Assembly: GCA_038227045.1 (NCBI GenBank)
Contig: JBBRQD010000004.1
Location: 80,066-144,065, forward strand
From: JANXLS01 sp038227045
Lineage (GTDB): Bacteria > Planctomycetota > SZUA-567 > H5-PLA8
Reading direction: 5' to 3'
Length of the DNA: 64,000 bases
Shown here: positions 14,696 to 22,296 of the stretch, one piece after another
Layout: each line of letters begins with the position of its first letter
How positions within the stretch are numbered: position 1 is the first letter of the stretch
The notes under the pieces: model-generated
What the model saw: only the letters and a program-made list of their open reading frames with translations
Databases searched by the model: none
Told to the model about the DNA's origin: nothing
Made by a program: the position numbers and the translations under genes

Positions 14696-16402
14696 TTACG
14701 CATACTGCTTCGCTTCGCCCATCACCTCGTCCAGCGTCGTCCAGCCGTCCAGAACTTTGCGCAAGCCATCGTCCAGCAGCGTGTGCATGCCATCGCGTCG
14801 AGCCTGATCGCGCAGCGAATCGGTGGTGCCCTTTTGGAAGCACATTTCGCGCAGGCGGCTGTTCATCACCATGATTTCGTAGATGCCTTTGCGGCCTTTG
14901 AACCCGATCTTGCGGCACGTATTGCAGCCTTCGCCATGGTATGTAATCTTTCCGCTGAATTGCTCTTCCCGCAACCCGACCGCTTTTAAACGCGCCACGT
15001 CGAGCTCCTCATCCGGAACCTTGCAGTCGGGACAGATCGTGCGGATGAGCCGCTGCGCCTGAACCGCCTGCACCGAACTCGCCACGAGAAACGGCGCGAT
15101 GCCCATGTCGATGAGCCGTGTCAATGCGCTGGGCGCGTCGTTGGTGTGCAGCGTCGCAAACACCAAATGCCCCGTTAACGCCGCTTCAATCGCGATGTGC
15201 GCGGTCTCTTCGTCGCGGATTTCCCCGACGAGAATGATATTCGGCGCCTGCCGCAGCATTGCGCGCAGAGCTTTCTGAAAGGTCATCCCCTGCTGCACGT
15301 TCACCTGGCACTGATTGATGCCGGAGAGCGTGTATTCCACCGGGTTTTCAACCGTGATGATTTTGCGATCCGGCTTGTTCAGTTCGCTGAGCGCCGAATA
15401 CAGCGTCGTCGTTTTGCCCGACCCCGTCGGGCCGGTAATCAGCATCACGCCGTTCGGCTTTTTGATCAATCCGCGGAAGATCTTCATGTCATCGGCGTGG
15501 AAACCCAGTTGCTCCAGCCCGAAGCTGATCGACGCCTTGTCCAAAATACGCATCACCACCGATTCGCCATGCGATGCCGGCAGCGTCGAGACGCGCAAAT
15601 CCAGATTTCGTCCGAGACACTTCAGCGGAATCTTGCCGTCCTGCGGGCGGCGCTTCTCGGCCATGTCCAGCGACGCCATGATCTTGATGCGCGCAATCAC
15701 CGCGCCTTGAAGATGTTTCGGCGGGCTGTCCATTTCGTAGCAATTGCCATCGATGCGGTAGCGCACGCGCACCCGGTCGATCATCGGTTCGATGTGAATG
15801 TCGCTGGCCCGGGCTTTCACGGCCTCGGTAATAATGATCTGCACCAGTTTGATGACCGGCGCGTCGTCTGCGCTGATTTCTTCGGCTTCGCGCTTGAGCT
15901 TTTCAATATCGATGTGCTTGACGTCGTCGTCTTTGAATTCGCTCATCCGTTTCTTGAAATCGTCGGAGGCGGAATAATACCGCTCGATCGCGGCATCGAT
16001 GGCTTCGCGCGTCGCCAGCACCGGCTGCACCTGGCAGTTGATCACGAAGCGAATGTTGTCGAGCGCTTGCAAATCGAGCGGATCGGAGATCGCCACCGTC
16101 AGGATGCCGTCGAACATGTCGATCGGCATGATGTGATTTTCGCGGCACTGCTCCTGCGGCACCATGGCCACGACGGAACTGGCCACGTCGACCCCTTCGA
16201 GATCGACGATCTCAATGCCAAACTGTTCGGCCAGCGCGCCGGTGATGTCCGCGGACGAACACAGCCCTCCGGCAACGAAGATCTCGCCAATCTTCGCCTT
16301 TTCGCCGTTGATCTGCTGTTCGAGAGCCGCGTCGATGTCGTCCTGCGTGACGCAGCCCATATCCATCAAAATTTCGCCGATACAACGCCGTGCGTCGGAC
16401 AT
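14696..16402 (-). CDS. GspE/PilB family type IV pilus or type II secretion ATPase (copy 2)
   Basis: A 568-residue paralogue of the ATPase at 11427-13166. The N-terminal MshEN domain (RRCIGEILMDMGCVTQDDID... IGEIFVAGGLCSSADITGAL) is followed by the ATPase core with Walker A GPTGSGKT (324-331), IITVENPVEYTLSG, Walker B ILVGEIRDEE, TGHLVFATLHTNDA, and a zinc site from CPDC and CNTC pairs. The start is ATG 16402, with GGAG 9 nt before it; a TTG five codons upstream is less likely. The Asp box has Asn where copy 1 has Asp (VENPVEY versus TEDPVEY), a common natural variant. First gene of the PilB-PilT-PilB-RDD run; 588 bp of upstream DNA holds a long palindromic element. Which pilus or secretion system it serves cannot be told here. 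Confidence 0.92.
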   Translation of the reverse strand: MSDARRCIGEILMDMGCVTQDDIDAALEQQINGEKAKIGEIFVAGGLCSSADITGALAEQFGIEIVDLEGVDVASSVVAMVPQEQCRENHIMPIDMFDGILTVAISDPLDLQALDNIRFVINCQVQPVLATREAIDAAIERYYSASDDFKKRMSEFKDDDVKHIDIEKLKREAEEISADDAPVIKLVQIIITEAVKARASDIHIEPMIDRVRVRYRIDGNCYEMDSPPKHLQGAVIARIKIMASLDMAEKRRPQDGKIPLKCLGRNLDLRVSTLPASHGESVVMRILDKASISFGLEQLGFHADDMKIFRGLIKKPNGVMLITGPTGSGKTTTLYSALSELNKPDRKIITVENPVEYTLSGINQCQVNVQQGMTFQKALRAMLRQAPNIILVGEIRDEETAHIAIEAALTGHLVFATLHTNDAPSALTRLIDMGIAPFLVASSVQAVQAQRLIRTICPDCKVPDEELDVARLKAVGLREEQFSGKITYHGEGCNTCRKIGFKGRKGIYEIMVMNSRLREMCFQKGTTDSLRDQARRDGMHTLLDDGLRKVLDGWTTLDEVMGEAKQYA

Positions 16403-16667
16403 AGCAGAAGTCTCCAAAAATGATTCAATGCGGCGGGTCTGCGAGAATGAAGTTTAGCTGGGGTGCGAGAGAGAGAAAAGCGGATTTTCCGCAACTCGAT
16501 CATATATTCATAAAACCACCGAATCCCGCATTCGGACACATACATTTTGAGCCCTACCACCAAATTAGATTGGTTATGCGTGCAGGCATGGCAATCAAAT
16601 TACCAAGATATCCATAATTTCTCATTTTTTCAAAAGACAAAGCCGGTAGTGTAAAGCACGTTGCGCT
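16403..16667. promoter_or_regulatory. Upstream region of the pilus ATPase run
   Basis: About 265 bp, AT-richer than the genes, between the PilB copy-2 start and the palindromic element at 16668. It should contain the minus-strand promoter of the four-gene run. No clear sigma-70 or sigma-54 consensus was picked out. Confidence 0.4.
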
Positions 16668-16830
16668 ATTGACCCGCGCGTTTCTAAAGCGTCATTATCG
16701 CGCCGCGCCGGGCAAGTTGAACGAGGCGGTCGAGCAAAGGCGTATTGGGAAGATACGCCGTGCGTGACCAACGAAGTTCAACGCCGCCCGCCGCAAGCGA
16801 GAATGATACTTTAGAAATGCGCGGGTCAAT
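16668..16830. repeat. Long-palindrome element D (163 bp)
   Basis: Terminal inverted repeats ATTGACCCGCGCGTTTCTAA (from 16668) and their mirror ending at 16830 match at 21 of 22 positions. The interior is also palindromic and closes on a central hairpin, GGCGTAT-TGGGAAG-ATACGCC (16739-16759). The layout and loop match element C (57995-58158), where the stem pair G-C is replaced by A-T. It contains no credible coding region. Confidence 0.85.
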
Positions 16831-16990
16831 AATTGTAGGCTGTCTCTTCAACTCCAATAGGAGTTGCGTCCGGTTTGCAGAACGACTTGTCCATGCGGAA
16901 CCCGTTCTCGATTCAATCACATTGAAGCCCTCGCCCCCGTCGTTCGTCTGCACAACCATCCACACGCCAAAGCCCGGACGACAAAAAACA

Positions 16991-18457
16991 ATGCGCTTCA
17001 AATTCCGCTTCTCCCTCCGCACGCTGCTGCTCGCCTCGTTTCTCGCCGGCGGCATCATGCTGGTTTGGAGCGTGCATCAACCGTGGACTTTCAAGGCCTA
17101 TCGATTAATCAAACAAAACAAGGTGACGATAGATTTAGATGAGTTCGCCGCAATGAAGCGCGAAATGAACGAAATGCGGCGAATTATGTCGACGACTCAA
17201 CCAACAACAGTTCCGGTGCCCACCATCGCCTGGCCCACAATGGCTCAAACCGCTCAAAGCGGGCTGGTTCAAGTGTGGTACACCAATTTTCCAGAACCGA
17301 TGATTCGGGATATCTCTCTATCTCCTTGTGGAAATTTCCTGCTTGTTCGGCCCAATTTATATGGACTTGCGGACTCGGAGAACATTGCCATCCTCAATTT
17401 AAACGACGGCCGCATTGTCGATTCGATGTCCAAGATATACCAAACCGCCTGGTACTCCGAGCGCAATTTACTGCTGCGTCTAGCTGCTGATTTCCCAGCG
17501 GAGATTATCCAATACCCGGAGAAAAAAACGCTCTTCTCCCTGCCCCCAAGCGGGTACCGCAACCGGTACTTCAGCGCCACCGGAAAATACTTTATCGACA
17601 ACGGCGTATGGGATAGTGGACGCGATATCGCCTTTTATTCCACACTCGCCTGGTCGCCGGCCGCGACGTTTACCTTCGCCGAAAAACCCCGCGCGTGCTG
17701 GGTTTCCCCCGACGACCGCCTGCTGCTCGTCGGAACCAAAAAACTCGATTGCGCCAAAAACCATCCATTTGAATGCACTCTCGAAGTCTTCGAAATCGCA
17801 ACTCAAAAATCACTCTGGAAATGGACCTGCCCGGACGACGTGTGGAGCATCTACGCCAATTTCTGCATCGGAAAAAACGGGTTGGAAGTGGCCTGCACAT
17901 GCCGCCCCTTCGTGGATAAAGATCACCCTGTCAAACAGGTGTGGACATGCGAAAAATTGGCGGCGCTCGCAAAACGGGACCACGAAATCGTCGAAGGCCT
18001 GTCGTCGAATGAGCTCGCTTACAACTTCAACCCGGACACCGGCACACTCCTTTCAAGCTACAACAGCCCGACCTTCCAAACCTGCATGGCTGGGGCGCCG
18101 CCGTCACCGTTCGAAATCGAAAAATCGTCTGACGGCAAATGGACCATCGCCCTCGAACTGAGCGCCAAAATAATCCACATTTGTGACAATGACGACGCGT
18201 TGCCTGTTGCCGAATTAGTCAAACAAAAGCGGCTGATTTCGATCAGCGCGGACGGTTCAAGCATCGAAAAACCGCTCTGCATTTCCGCAAACAAGCAGCG
18301 CATCGTCGCCTGCGTCGGAGGCAACGCGCTAGGCGTCTGGACCCGTACCCGTCAGCATTTCGAATGGTGGGGCCTCTACGAACGCCCCGAAACCTGGCTC
18401 GCCTTTACGCTCCTCGGCCTAGTCCTCTGGAGCCTCCGCCGCGATTTTAAATCGTAG
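16991..18457 (+). CDS. Membrane-anchored beta-propeller-like protein (planctomycete RFSLRTLLL type)
   Basis: A 488-residue protein. It opens with MRFKFRFSLRTLLLASFLAG, a basic stretch plus one hydrophobic helix (about 9-27); this RFSLRTLLL start is a well-known feature of many planctomycete proteins. A short charged segment (EFAAMKREMNEMRRIMS) looks like a coiled coil. The body, residues about 80-465, has repeated strand-turn patterns such as DISLSPCGNFLLVRPN, RACWVSPDDRLLLVGTKK and KSSDGKWTIALELSAKI, typical of WD40/TolB-like blades. It ends with a second membrane helix (TWLAFTLLGLVLWSL) and a basic tail, so both ends are probably cytoplasmic with the propeller outside. ATG 16991 is chosen by the signal-anchor. 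Function unknown; no operon partner. Confidence 0.72.
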   Translation: MRFKFRFSLRTLLLASFLAGGIMLVWSVHQPWTFKAYRLIKQNKVTIDLDEFAAMKREMNEMRRIMSTTQPTTVPVPTIAWPTMAQTAQSGLVQVWYTNFPEPMIRDISLSPCGNFLLVRPNLYGLADSENIAILNLNDGRIVDSMSKIYQTAWYSERNLLLRLAADFPAEIIQYPEKKTLFSLPPSGYRNRYFSATGKYFIDNGVWDSGRDIAFYSTLAWSPAATFTFAEKPRACWVSPDDRLLLVGTKKLDCAKNHPFECTLEVFEIATQKSLWKWTCPDDVWSIYANFCIGKNGLEVACTCRPFVDKDHPVKQVWTCEKLAALAKRDHEIVEGLSSNELAYNFNPDTGTLLSSYNSPTFQTCMAGAPPSPFEIEKSSDGKWTIALELSAKIIHICDNDDALPVAELVKQKRLISISADGSSIEKPLCISANKQRIVACVGGNALGVWTRTRQHFEWWGLYERPETWLAFTLLGLVLWSLRRDFKS

Positions 18458-18499
18458 AAAACGAGCCGCGACTGCAAGCTCTAGTTTTCCTCTTTTCTT

Positions 18500-18530
18500 C
18501 CTGCTGTCCTCCGCGTCCTCTCGCGGTAAA
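18500..18530. repeat. CCTCCGCGTCCTCTCGCGG 3'-end repeat
   Basis: Between the convergent genes ending at 18457 and 18534, immediately 3' of the protease stop. The same phrase recurs in the right arm of the palindrome at 53083-53250. Confidence 0.6.
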
Positions 18531-18533
18531 AAC

Positions 18534-19397
18534 TCATTTCTCCGATTTCAAACCCGCCTTCGGAAGCAACTCAATCGTCTCCCGAATCATCGCCGCATTC
18601 ACAATCACGCCCAAACACAACCGATGCCGGAACGTCCCCGATTCGTAGACGTTGTCGTACTTGTCGTTGATGAAATGTTGCAGCGACAGCAGCCCCAGGA
18701 TGAACTGGATGCGCCCCTCCTGCGTCTTGCCGCCGTAGTAGCGATTGTTCTCGGTGAAATAAACCGGCCCGCCGCTGTTGCCTTCGAACGTGTTGAAATC
18801 GGCGAGAAACGTTTTGTACTTCGTCGAAGGCGTCAACGGAAAGCCGGCGATGCAGCCCTGCCGCACGACTGGAAACCACGCCGCGCCGGAATCGAATTGA
18901 TTGGGGTGCGGATAGCCGGTGCATTTCATCGCGTCGCCGGGATGAATTTCGTATTGTTTGAGCTTTTCGTCCGTCGCAAGCAAACTAAGCGGCAGCCCCA
19001 CCACCGGCGCGTCAAAGGGCGGCGTAAACGGCAGCACGGCGACATCGGCGCTCGGGTGTTTGGTCCAAAGCGCCTTGCCATCGTCGCGGACTTTCAACTT
19101 CACAGCAACCTTCGCCCAATCGTCCGAATCCTTGCCTTCCTTCTTGCGCAGATACAGCGTGGCTTCGTCGCCTTCCATTTTCGTGAAGACGTGCAACGCG
19201 GTCACCAGCACATATTGATTCTTTTTTTCGTCGTCGGGCGAGGGCCGGACAATAACGAAGACCGTCGCGCTCGACTTCGGATTGGAGATTTTGAACGTAT
19301 TATGCATCAATTGCGTATCGAGATCGTCGGACTCGGCCCGCAAGCCAGACGCGGCAAACAGAACGCATATAAGCGGAAAAACAAAGATCGGGCGCAT
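18534..19397 (-). CDS. Secreted trypsin-like serine protease
   Basis: A 287-residue protein with a Sec signal peptide (MRPIFVFPLICVLFAASGLRA, cleavage near residue 21). The chymotrypsin-fold triad is visible: His69 in VLVTALHVF, Asp118 in HPSADVAVLPF and Ser208 in FEGNSGGPVYF. There is no PDZ domain, unlike DegP/HtrA, and the spacing of the triad is normal for the trypsin-2 group. Two cysteines (in MKCTGYP and RQGCIAGF) could form a disulfide in the periplasm or outside. Residues 207-287 carry a short extension after the active serine. It is transcribed alone, converging with the propeller gene and divergent from the desaturase. Substrate unknown; the catalytic assignment is strong because all three residues sit in standard motifs. 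Confidence 0.82.
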   Translation of the reverse strand: MRPIFVFPLICVLFAASGLRAESDDLDTQLMHNTFKISNPKSSATVFVIVRPSPDDEKKNQYVLVTALHVFTKMEGDEATLYLRKKEGKDSDDWAKVAVKLKVRDDGKALWTKHPSADVAVLPFTPPFDAPVVGLPLSLLATDEKLKQYEIHPGDAMKCTGYPHPNQFDSGAAWFPVVRQGCIAGFPLTPSTKYKTFLADFNTFEGNSGGPVYFTENNRYYGGKTQEGRIQFILGLLSLQHFINDKYDNVYESGTFRHRLCLGVIVNAAMIRETIELLPKAGLKSEK

Positions 19398-19704
19398 GAA
19401 TTCCTTTCGTCAAATTTGACGTGCACAAGTATACACCCGCGCTGAATTCATCGGTTATATAGTGTTGCCACGGCTTTTTCATCTCTGTGTTCTCTGTGTC
19501 TCCGTGGTGATCCCAATTTCAAAGATTTGATTAATGCCACCCGCAAGCGGCATTTTTTTATTTACGAACGGCAGCCTTCGCGGTAAAATCCGTTCAATTC
19601 CTAATGCCATGTCTGTCCATTCGGATTGAAGCGCAAGCGCCGCTTTTCCGTCTGACATTGAACAGCGATCTATCGAAGTTGGTCATCCAACAGGAGTGTT
19701 TTGA
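19398..19704. other. Divergent intergenic region, 307 bp
   Basis: It holds the promoters of the protease (minus) and desaturase (plus), a CTCTGTGTTCTCTGTGTC repeat (19483-19507) and a terminator-like hairpin at 19534-19559. Nothing else was recognised. Confidence 0.5.
19534..19559 (+). terminator. Terminator-like hairpin in the desaturase upstream region
   Basis: ATGCC-(10 nt)-GGCAT followed directly by seven T residues on the plus strand. No plus-strand gene ends nearby, so it may be a leader attenuator for the desaturase 146 bp downstream. The 5-bp stem is short. Confidence 0.4.
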
Positions 19705-20724
19705 TTGTTCAACCTGAGTTTTGTGTCAAATTTCATGCATTGGTTCAACGGGAGTTATGAAAGTCGTCCGGTTAAAACTGAAAACAACATCCAGACGGAT
19801 CCTGCGGAGTCGGCCGAGCCGAAAACGATCTCCAAGCATGATGTACATCAAGTGGACTGGGTGCGCTGCATGCCATTTTTTGCCATGCATTTCATGTGCC
19901 TGGCGGTGATATGGGTCGGCTGGAGCTGGGTCGCGGTGGGCGTCGCGGCTGTGCTGTACTTCATCCGCATGTTCGCCATCACCGGCTTTTACCACCGCTA
20001 TTTTTCACACAAAACATTCAAGACTTCGCGCGTTGCGCAATTCGTGCTGGCGCTCGTCGGCAACTCCGCCGTGCAGCGCGGCCCATTGTGGTGGGCCTCT
20101 CACCATCGCGCGCATCACGCCCATTCCGACGACGAAACTGATGTCCATTCTCCGCACCAGCATACGTTCATGTGGAGCCACATGTTCTGGATTACGTCCC
20201 GCGAGAACTTCGCGACCAACATGCGAGCGATCCCGGATCTCGCCAAATACCGCGAACTGCGCGTGCTCGACGAACACGACTGGCTCGTCCCCGTTGCGCT
20301 TGCCGTGTTGATGCTGGGCTTGGGCATCGGACTGAACCACTGGTTTCCGTCGCTCAAGACATCGGGTATGCAGATGCTGACGTGGGGCTTCTTTATTTCA
20401 ACGATCGTACTCTTCCACGCGACCTGCACGATCAATTCCCTCTCGCACCTCTTCGGCAATAAACGCTTCGGCACGACGGATCAGAGCCGCAACAATCTAT
20501 GGCTGGCATTTCTGACGTTGGGCGAAGGCTGGCACAACAACCACCATTACTATCCCGCCTCGACCCGGCAGGGCTTCTATTGGTGGGAAGTGGACATCAC
20601 CTTTTACATGCTCTGGTGTATGGCCCGCCTCGGCATCATCTGGGATCTGCAGCCGGTCCCCGCGCGAATCTACGAAAAGGCCAAAGAGCACAGCACTCAG
20701 CCCGAGCGGCTCAAGACAAAGTAA
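19705..20724 (+). CDS. Membrane acyl-CoA/acyl-lipid desaturase (delta-9 type)
   Basis: A 339-residue integral-membrane diiron desaturase that introduces a double bond into fatty acyl chains. The three histidine boxes of the family are intact: HRYFSH (residues 97-102), HHRAHH (133-138) and HNNHH in EGWHNNHHYYP, followed by the conserved GFYWWEVDITFYML helix. Hydrophobic helices flank the boxes in the usual four-segment pattern. Translation probably starts at TTG 19705, because AGGAG lies 8 nt before it; ATG 19735 is the alternative, and the first 45 residues are outside the conserved domain either way. A strong hairpin terminator follows 6 bp after the stop. It would adjust membrane fluidity; fabZ and fabI elsewhere in the window supply the type II fatty acid pathway. 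Confidence 0.9.
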   Translation: MFNLSFVSNFMHWFNGSYESRPVKTENNIQTDPAESAEPKTISKHDVHQVDWVRCMPFFAMHFMCLAVIWVGWSWVAVGVAAVLYFIRMFAITGFYHRYFSHKTFKTSRVAQFVLALVGNSAVQRGPLWWASHHRAHHAHSDDETDVHSPHQHTFMWSHMFWITSRENFATNMRAIPDLAKYRELRVLDEHDWLVPVALAVLMLGLGIGLNHWFPSLKTSGMQMLTWGFFISTIVLFHATCTINSLSHLFGNKRFGTTDQSRNNLWLAFLTLGEGWHNNHHYYPASTRQGFYWWEVDITFYMLWCMARLGIIWDLQPVPARIYEKAKEHSTQPERLKTK

Positions 20725-20730
20725 AGAAAT

Positions 20731-20760
20731 AATCAGGGGCGTCTCGCCCCTGATTATTTT
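20731..20760 (+). terminator. Hairpin terminator after the desaturase gene
   Basis: Perfect 10-bp stem AATCAGGGGC / GCCCCTGATT with a 5-nt loop, followed by ATTTTCC. It separates the desaturase from the selenoprotein gene 25 bp later. Confidence 0.8.
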
Positions 20761-20784
20761 CCATTGGCCATCCAGGAGCTTGCC

Positions 20785-21132
20785 ATGAAAAAAATCAATT
20801 GGATGTACCACCGCACCGGTTGAAACACCTGCCAAAAAACGCAAGAGTTTCTTGCGCGCGCCAAAATCGTACCCGCCGAAACAGCCGACGCAAAGAAATC
20901 GACCCGTTCAAAAGCGGACGCGCTGAAACTGGCGCTGAATGCCACAAAAATAATCGCGACGAAAGGCAAGAAAGTCATCACGGTTGATGTGGCCAAAGAA
21001 AAGCCCGGCGCGGACTTCGTCGCGTCGCTGATCGTCGGCCCGTCAGGAAATTTGCGCGCCCCCGCAGTCTGGATCGGAAGCACCCTGATTGTCGGCTTCA
21101 ACGAAGAAATGTACAAAAGCGCGCTGAAGTAA
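20785..21132 (+). CDS. ArsC/Spx-like thioredoxin-fold selenoprotein (in-frame UGA = Sec)
   Basis: A 115-codon gene whose frame is interrupted at codon 13 by TGA (20821-20823) and is otherwise open to TAA 21132. Translating TGA as selenocysteine gives MKKINWMYHRTG-U-NTC, a UxxC redox motif at the end of the first strand of a thioredoxin fold, exactly where ArsC-like proteins carry CxxC. The rest fits that fold: KTQEFLARAKI helix, KKVITVDV strand, and LIVGPSGNLRAPAVWIGSTL, then VGFNEEMY at the C-terminus. GGAG lies 8 nt before ATG 20785. A 6-bp hairpin 24 nt after the UGA fits a bacterial SECIS. ArsC-like selenoproteins are known in planctomycetes. TGG codes Trp here and TGA is used as a normal stop elsewhere (for example at 50319), which argues against recoding. 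A nonsense error is the main alternative. Confidence 0.8.
20821..20856 (+). promoter_or_regulatory. UGA codon and SECIS-like hairpin
   Basis: TGA at 20821-20823, then stem CGCAAG (20840-20845), loop AGTTT and stem CTTGCG (20851-20856). The stem is perfect, the loop carries G at position 2 as in bacterial SECIS elements, and the UGA-to-loop distance of about 24 nt is within the usual 16-37 nt. Confidence 0.7.
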
Positions 21133-21166
21133 ATGCTGACACGGATGAATTACCCATATAGGATTT

Positions 21167-21192
21167 TATCTGCGTCCATCCGCGATTAATTT
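21167..21192. repeat. ATCTGCGTCCATCCGCG 3'-end repeat, copy 1
   Basis: TTATCTGCGTCCATCCGCG, 23 bp beyond the spermidine-synthase-like stop codon. The same phrase appears at 28370-28388 and, reshuffled, at 57964-57993. Confidence 0.7.
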
Positions 21193-21214
21193 TGACGCTG
21201 AATAACGGTGAGCG

Positions 21215-22084
21215 CTATCTCGTAAACCGCGCGCTGTCGAAAAACCGCTGCACAAACTGCGGCTTCACATCCGGCCAGCGCCGAATCTTTTTGAGCGGCT
21301 TTTTGCTCGCATAAAATTGCGTGTGCGTATCCAGTTCCGGAAAATCGACCGGCCACAAAAGCACATGCGGAAAGAGCGTTTTCAAGAGCACTTCGGAGCG
21401 CCCGAGAACCGAGCGCTTGCGCGCGAATTCGGCGCGCACCTCCGGCGGAATGACGTCGTTCTGCGATTCGAAAAGCGCCTTCAGCATCCCGTCGATCTGG
21501 TCGTCGCACGCCACCGTCGTCACCAGCACGCCGCCGGAATTGAGCTTGTCGCGAATGGCGTTGAAAAGCTCCTGGTAAAGCTCGACTGAAATCTCGGACG
21601 GCTGATCGGTCTCGGTGTCTTCGATGTCGTGCAAAATGACATCGAATGTCTGTTTCGTCTTGAGAAACCAGTCGATGGCATCCGCGCAAACGACTTTGAC
21701 CCGCGGATTGGTAAGCGAGCCTTCGTTGAGCGTGCTCCAGATTTCGTTCTTGGAACAAAGGTCGATCACGCCCTGATCGAGTTCGACGAGCGTGACTTCT
21801 TTGACCTGCGGAAAATGCAGGACGTTGCGCGCGGCCAATCCATCGCCCCCGCCGAGAATCACGACCTTGTCCACTTTTTCAGCCAGCATCAGCGGCACCG
21901 TCGCGAACGCTTCGTGATACAGCTTCTCCTCGTTGGTATGAACCTGCCACGAACCATTGAGCGTCAACAGCATTCCGCCGTGATGCCTGGCAAGCTTAAT
22001 GGTTTGATACGGCGTTTTTCGAGTGAAAATGACCGATGAGTCCGCGTTCTTTTTCGCGGACGGCTTTTTTGAAACGGAAGGCAT
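21215..22084 (-). CDS. speE: Spermidine synthase-like aminopropyltransferase
   Basis: A 289-residue protein of the spermidine synthase family, which transfers an aminopropyl group from decarboxylated S-adenosylmethionine to a diamine. Seen: the beta-hairpin N-terminal domain (SVIFTRKTPYQTIKLAR, LTLNGSWQVHTNEEKLYHEA, where the Tyr-His-Glu of the active site lies), the dcSAM-binding loop VVILGGGDGLAARNVL, the acidic VELDQGVIDL, and the catalytic-region HDIEDTETDQP in place of the more common DxTDP. The last 90 residues are more divergent than in E. coli SpeE, so the acceptor may not be putrescine. ATG 22084 is the only good start. speD (AdoMet decarboxylase), which would supply the substrate, is at 40547 in the same window. 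Confidence 0.83.
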   Translation of the reverse strand: MPSVSKKPSAKKNADSSVIFTRKTPYQTIKLARHHGGMLLTLNGSWQVHTNEEKLYHEAFATVPLMLAEKVDKVVILGGGDGLAARNVLHFPQVKEVTLVELDQGVIDLCSKNEIWSTLNEGSLTNPRVKVVCADAIDWFLKTKQTFDVILHDIEDTETDQPSEISVELYQELFNAIRDKLNSGGVLVTTVACDDQIDGMLKALFESQNDVIPPEVRAEFARKRSVLGRSEVLLKTLFPHVLLWPVDFPELDTHTQFYASKKPLKKIRRWPDVKPQFVQRFFDSARFTR

Positions 22085-22138
22085 GTCGCGCTCCAGGACG
22101 ATTGAAGAATGGCGCGTATCCTAATGGAAACAGCGAAA

Positions 22139-22229
22139 GATGACAAGGTGAGGGGTGATCCAGATGACAACGTGATTAGACAAAGAACAATCGCCATCGA
22201 AAGCCGTTTCACCCCCACACCTTGTCATC
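22139..22229. repeat. Inverted pair of GATGACAAGGTG phrases
   Basis: GATGACAAGGTGAGGGGTG (22139-22157) and its mirror CACCCCCACACCTTGTCATC (22210-22229) form a long-armed hairpin in the divergent region between the speE-like gene and the CxxCH protein. Both arms contain the CACCTTGT unit of the 14618 array. Confidence 0.75.
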
Positions 22230-22296
22230 CTGTCGCCATTTGCATTTAAAAATTACCCTCAATGGTGTACTTAGCAACATCCTCGGAGGCTGCCCC

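Noticed and set aside
20785..21132. Explaining the TGA by stop-codon reassignment to Trp
   Set aside because: Trp is written TGG throughout, TGA is a normal stop elsewhere in the window, and Trp does not fit the redox motif position.
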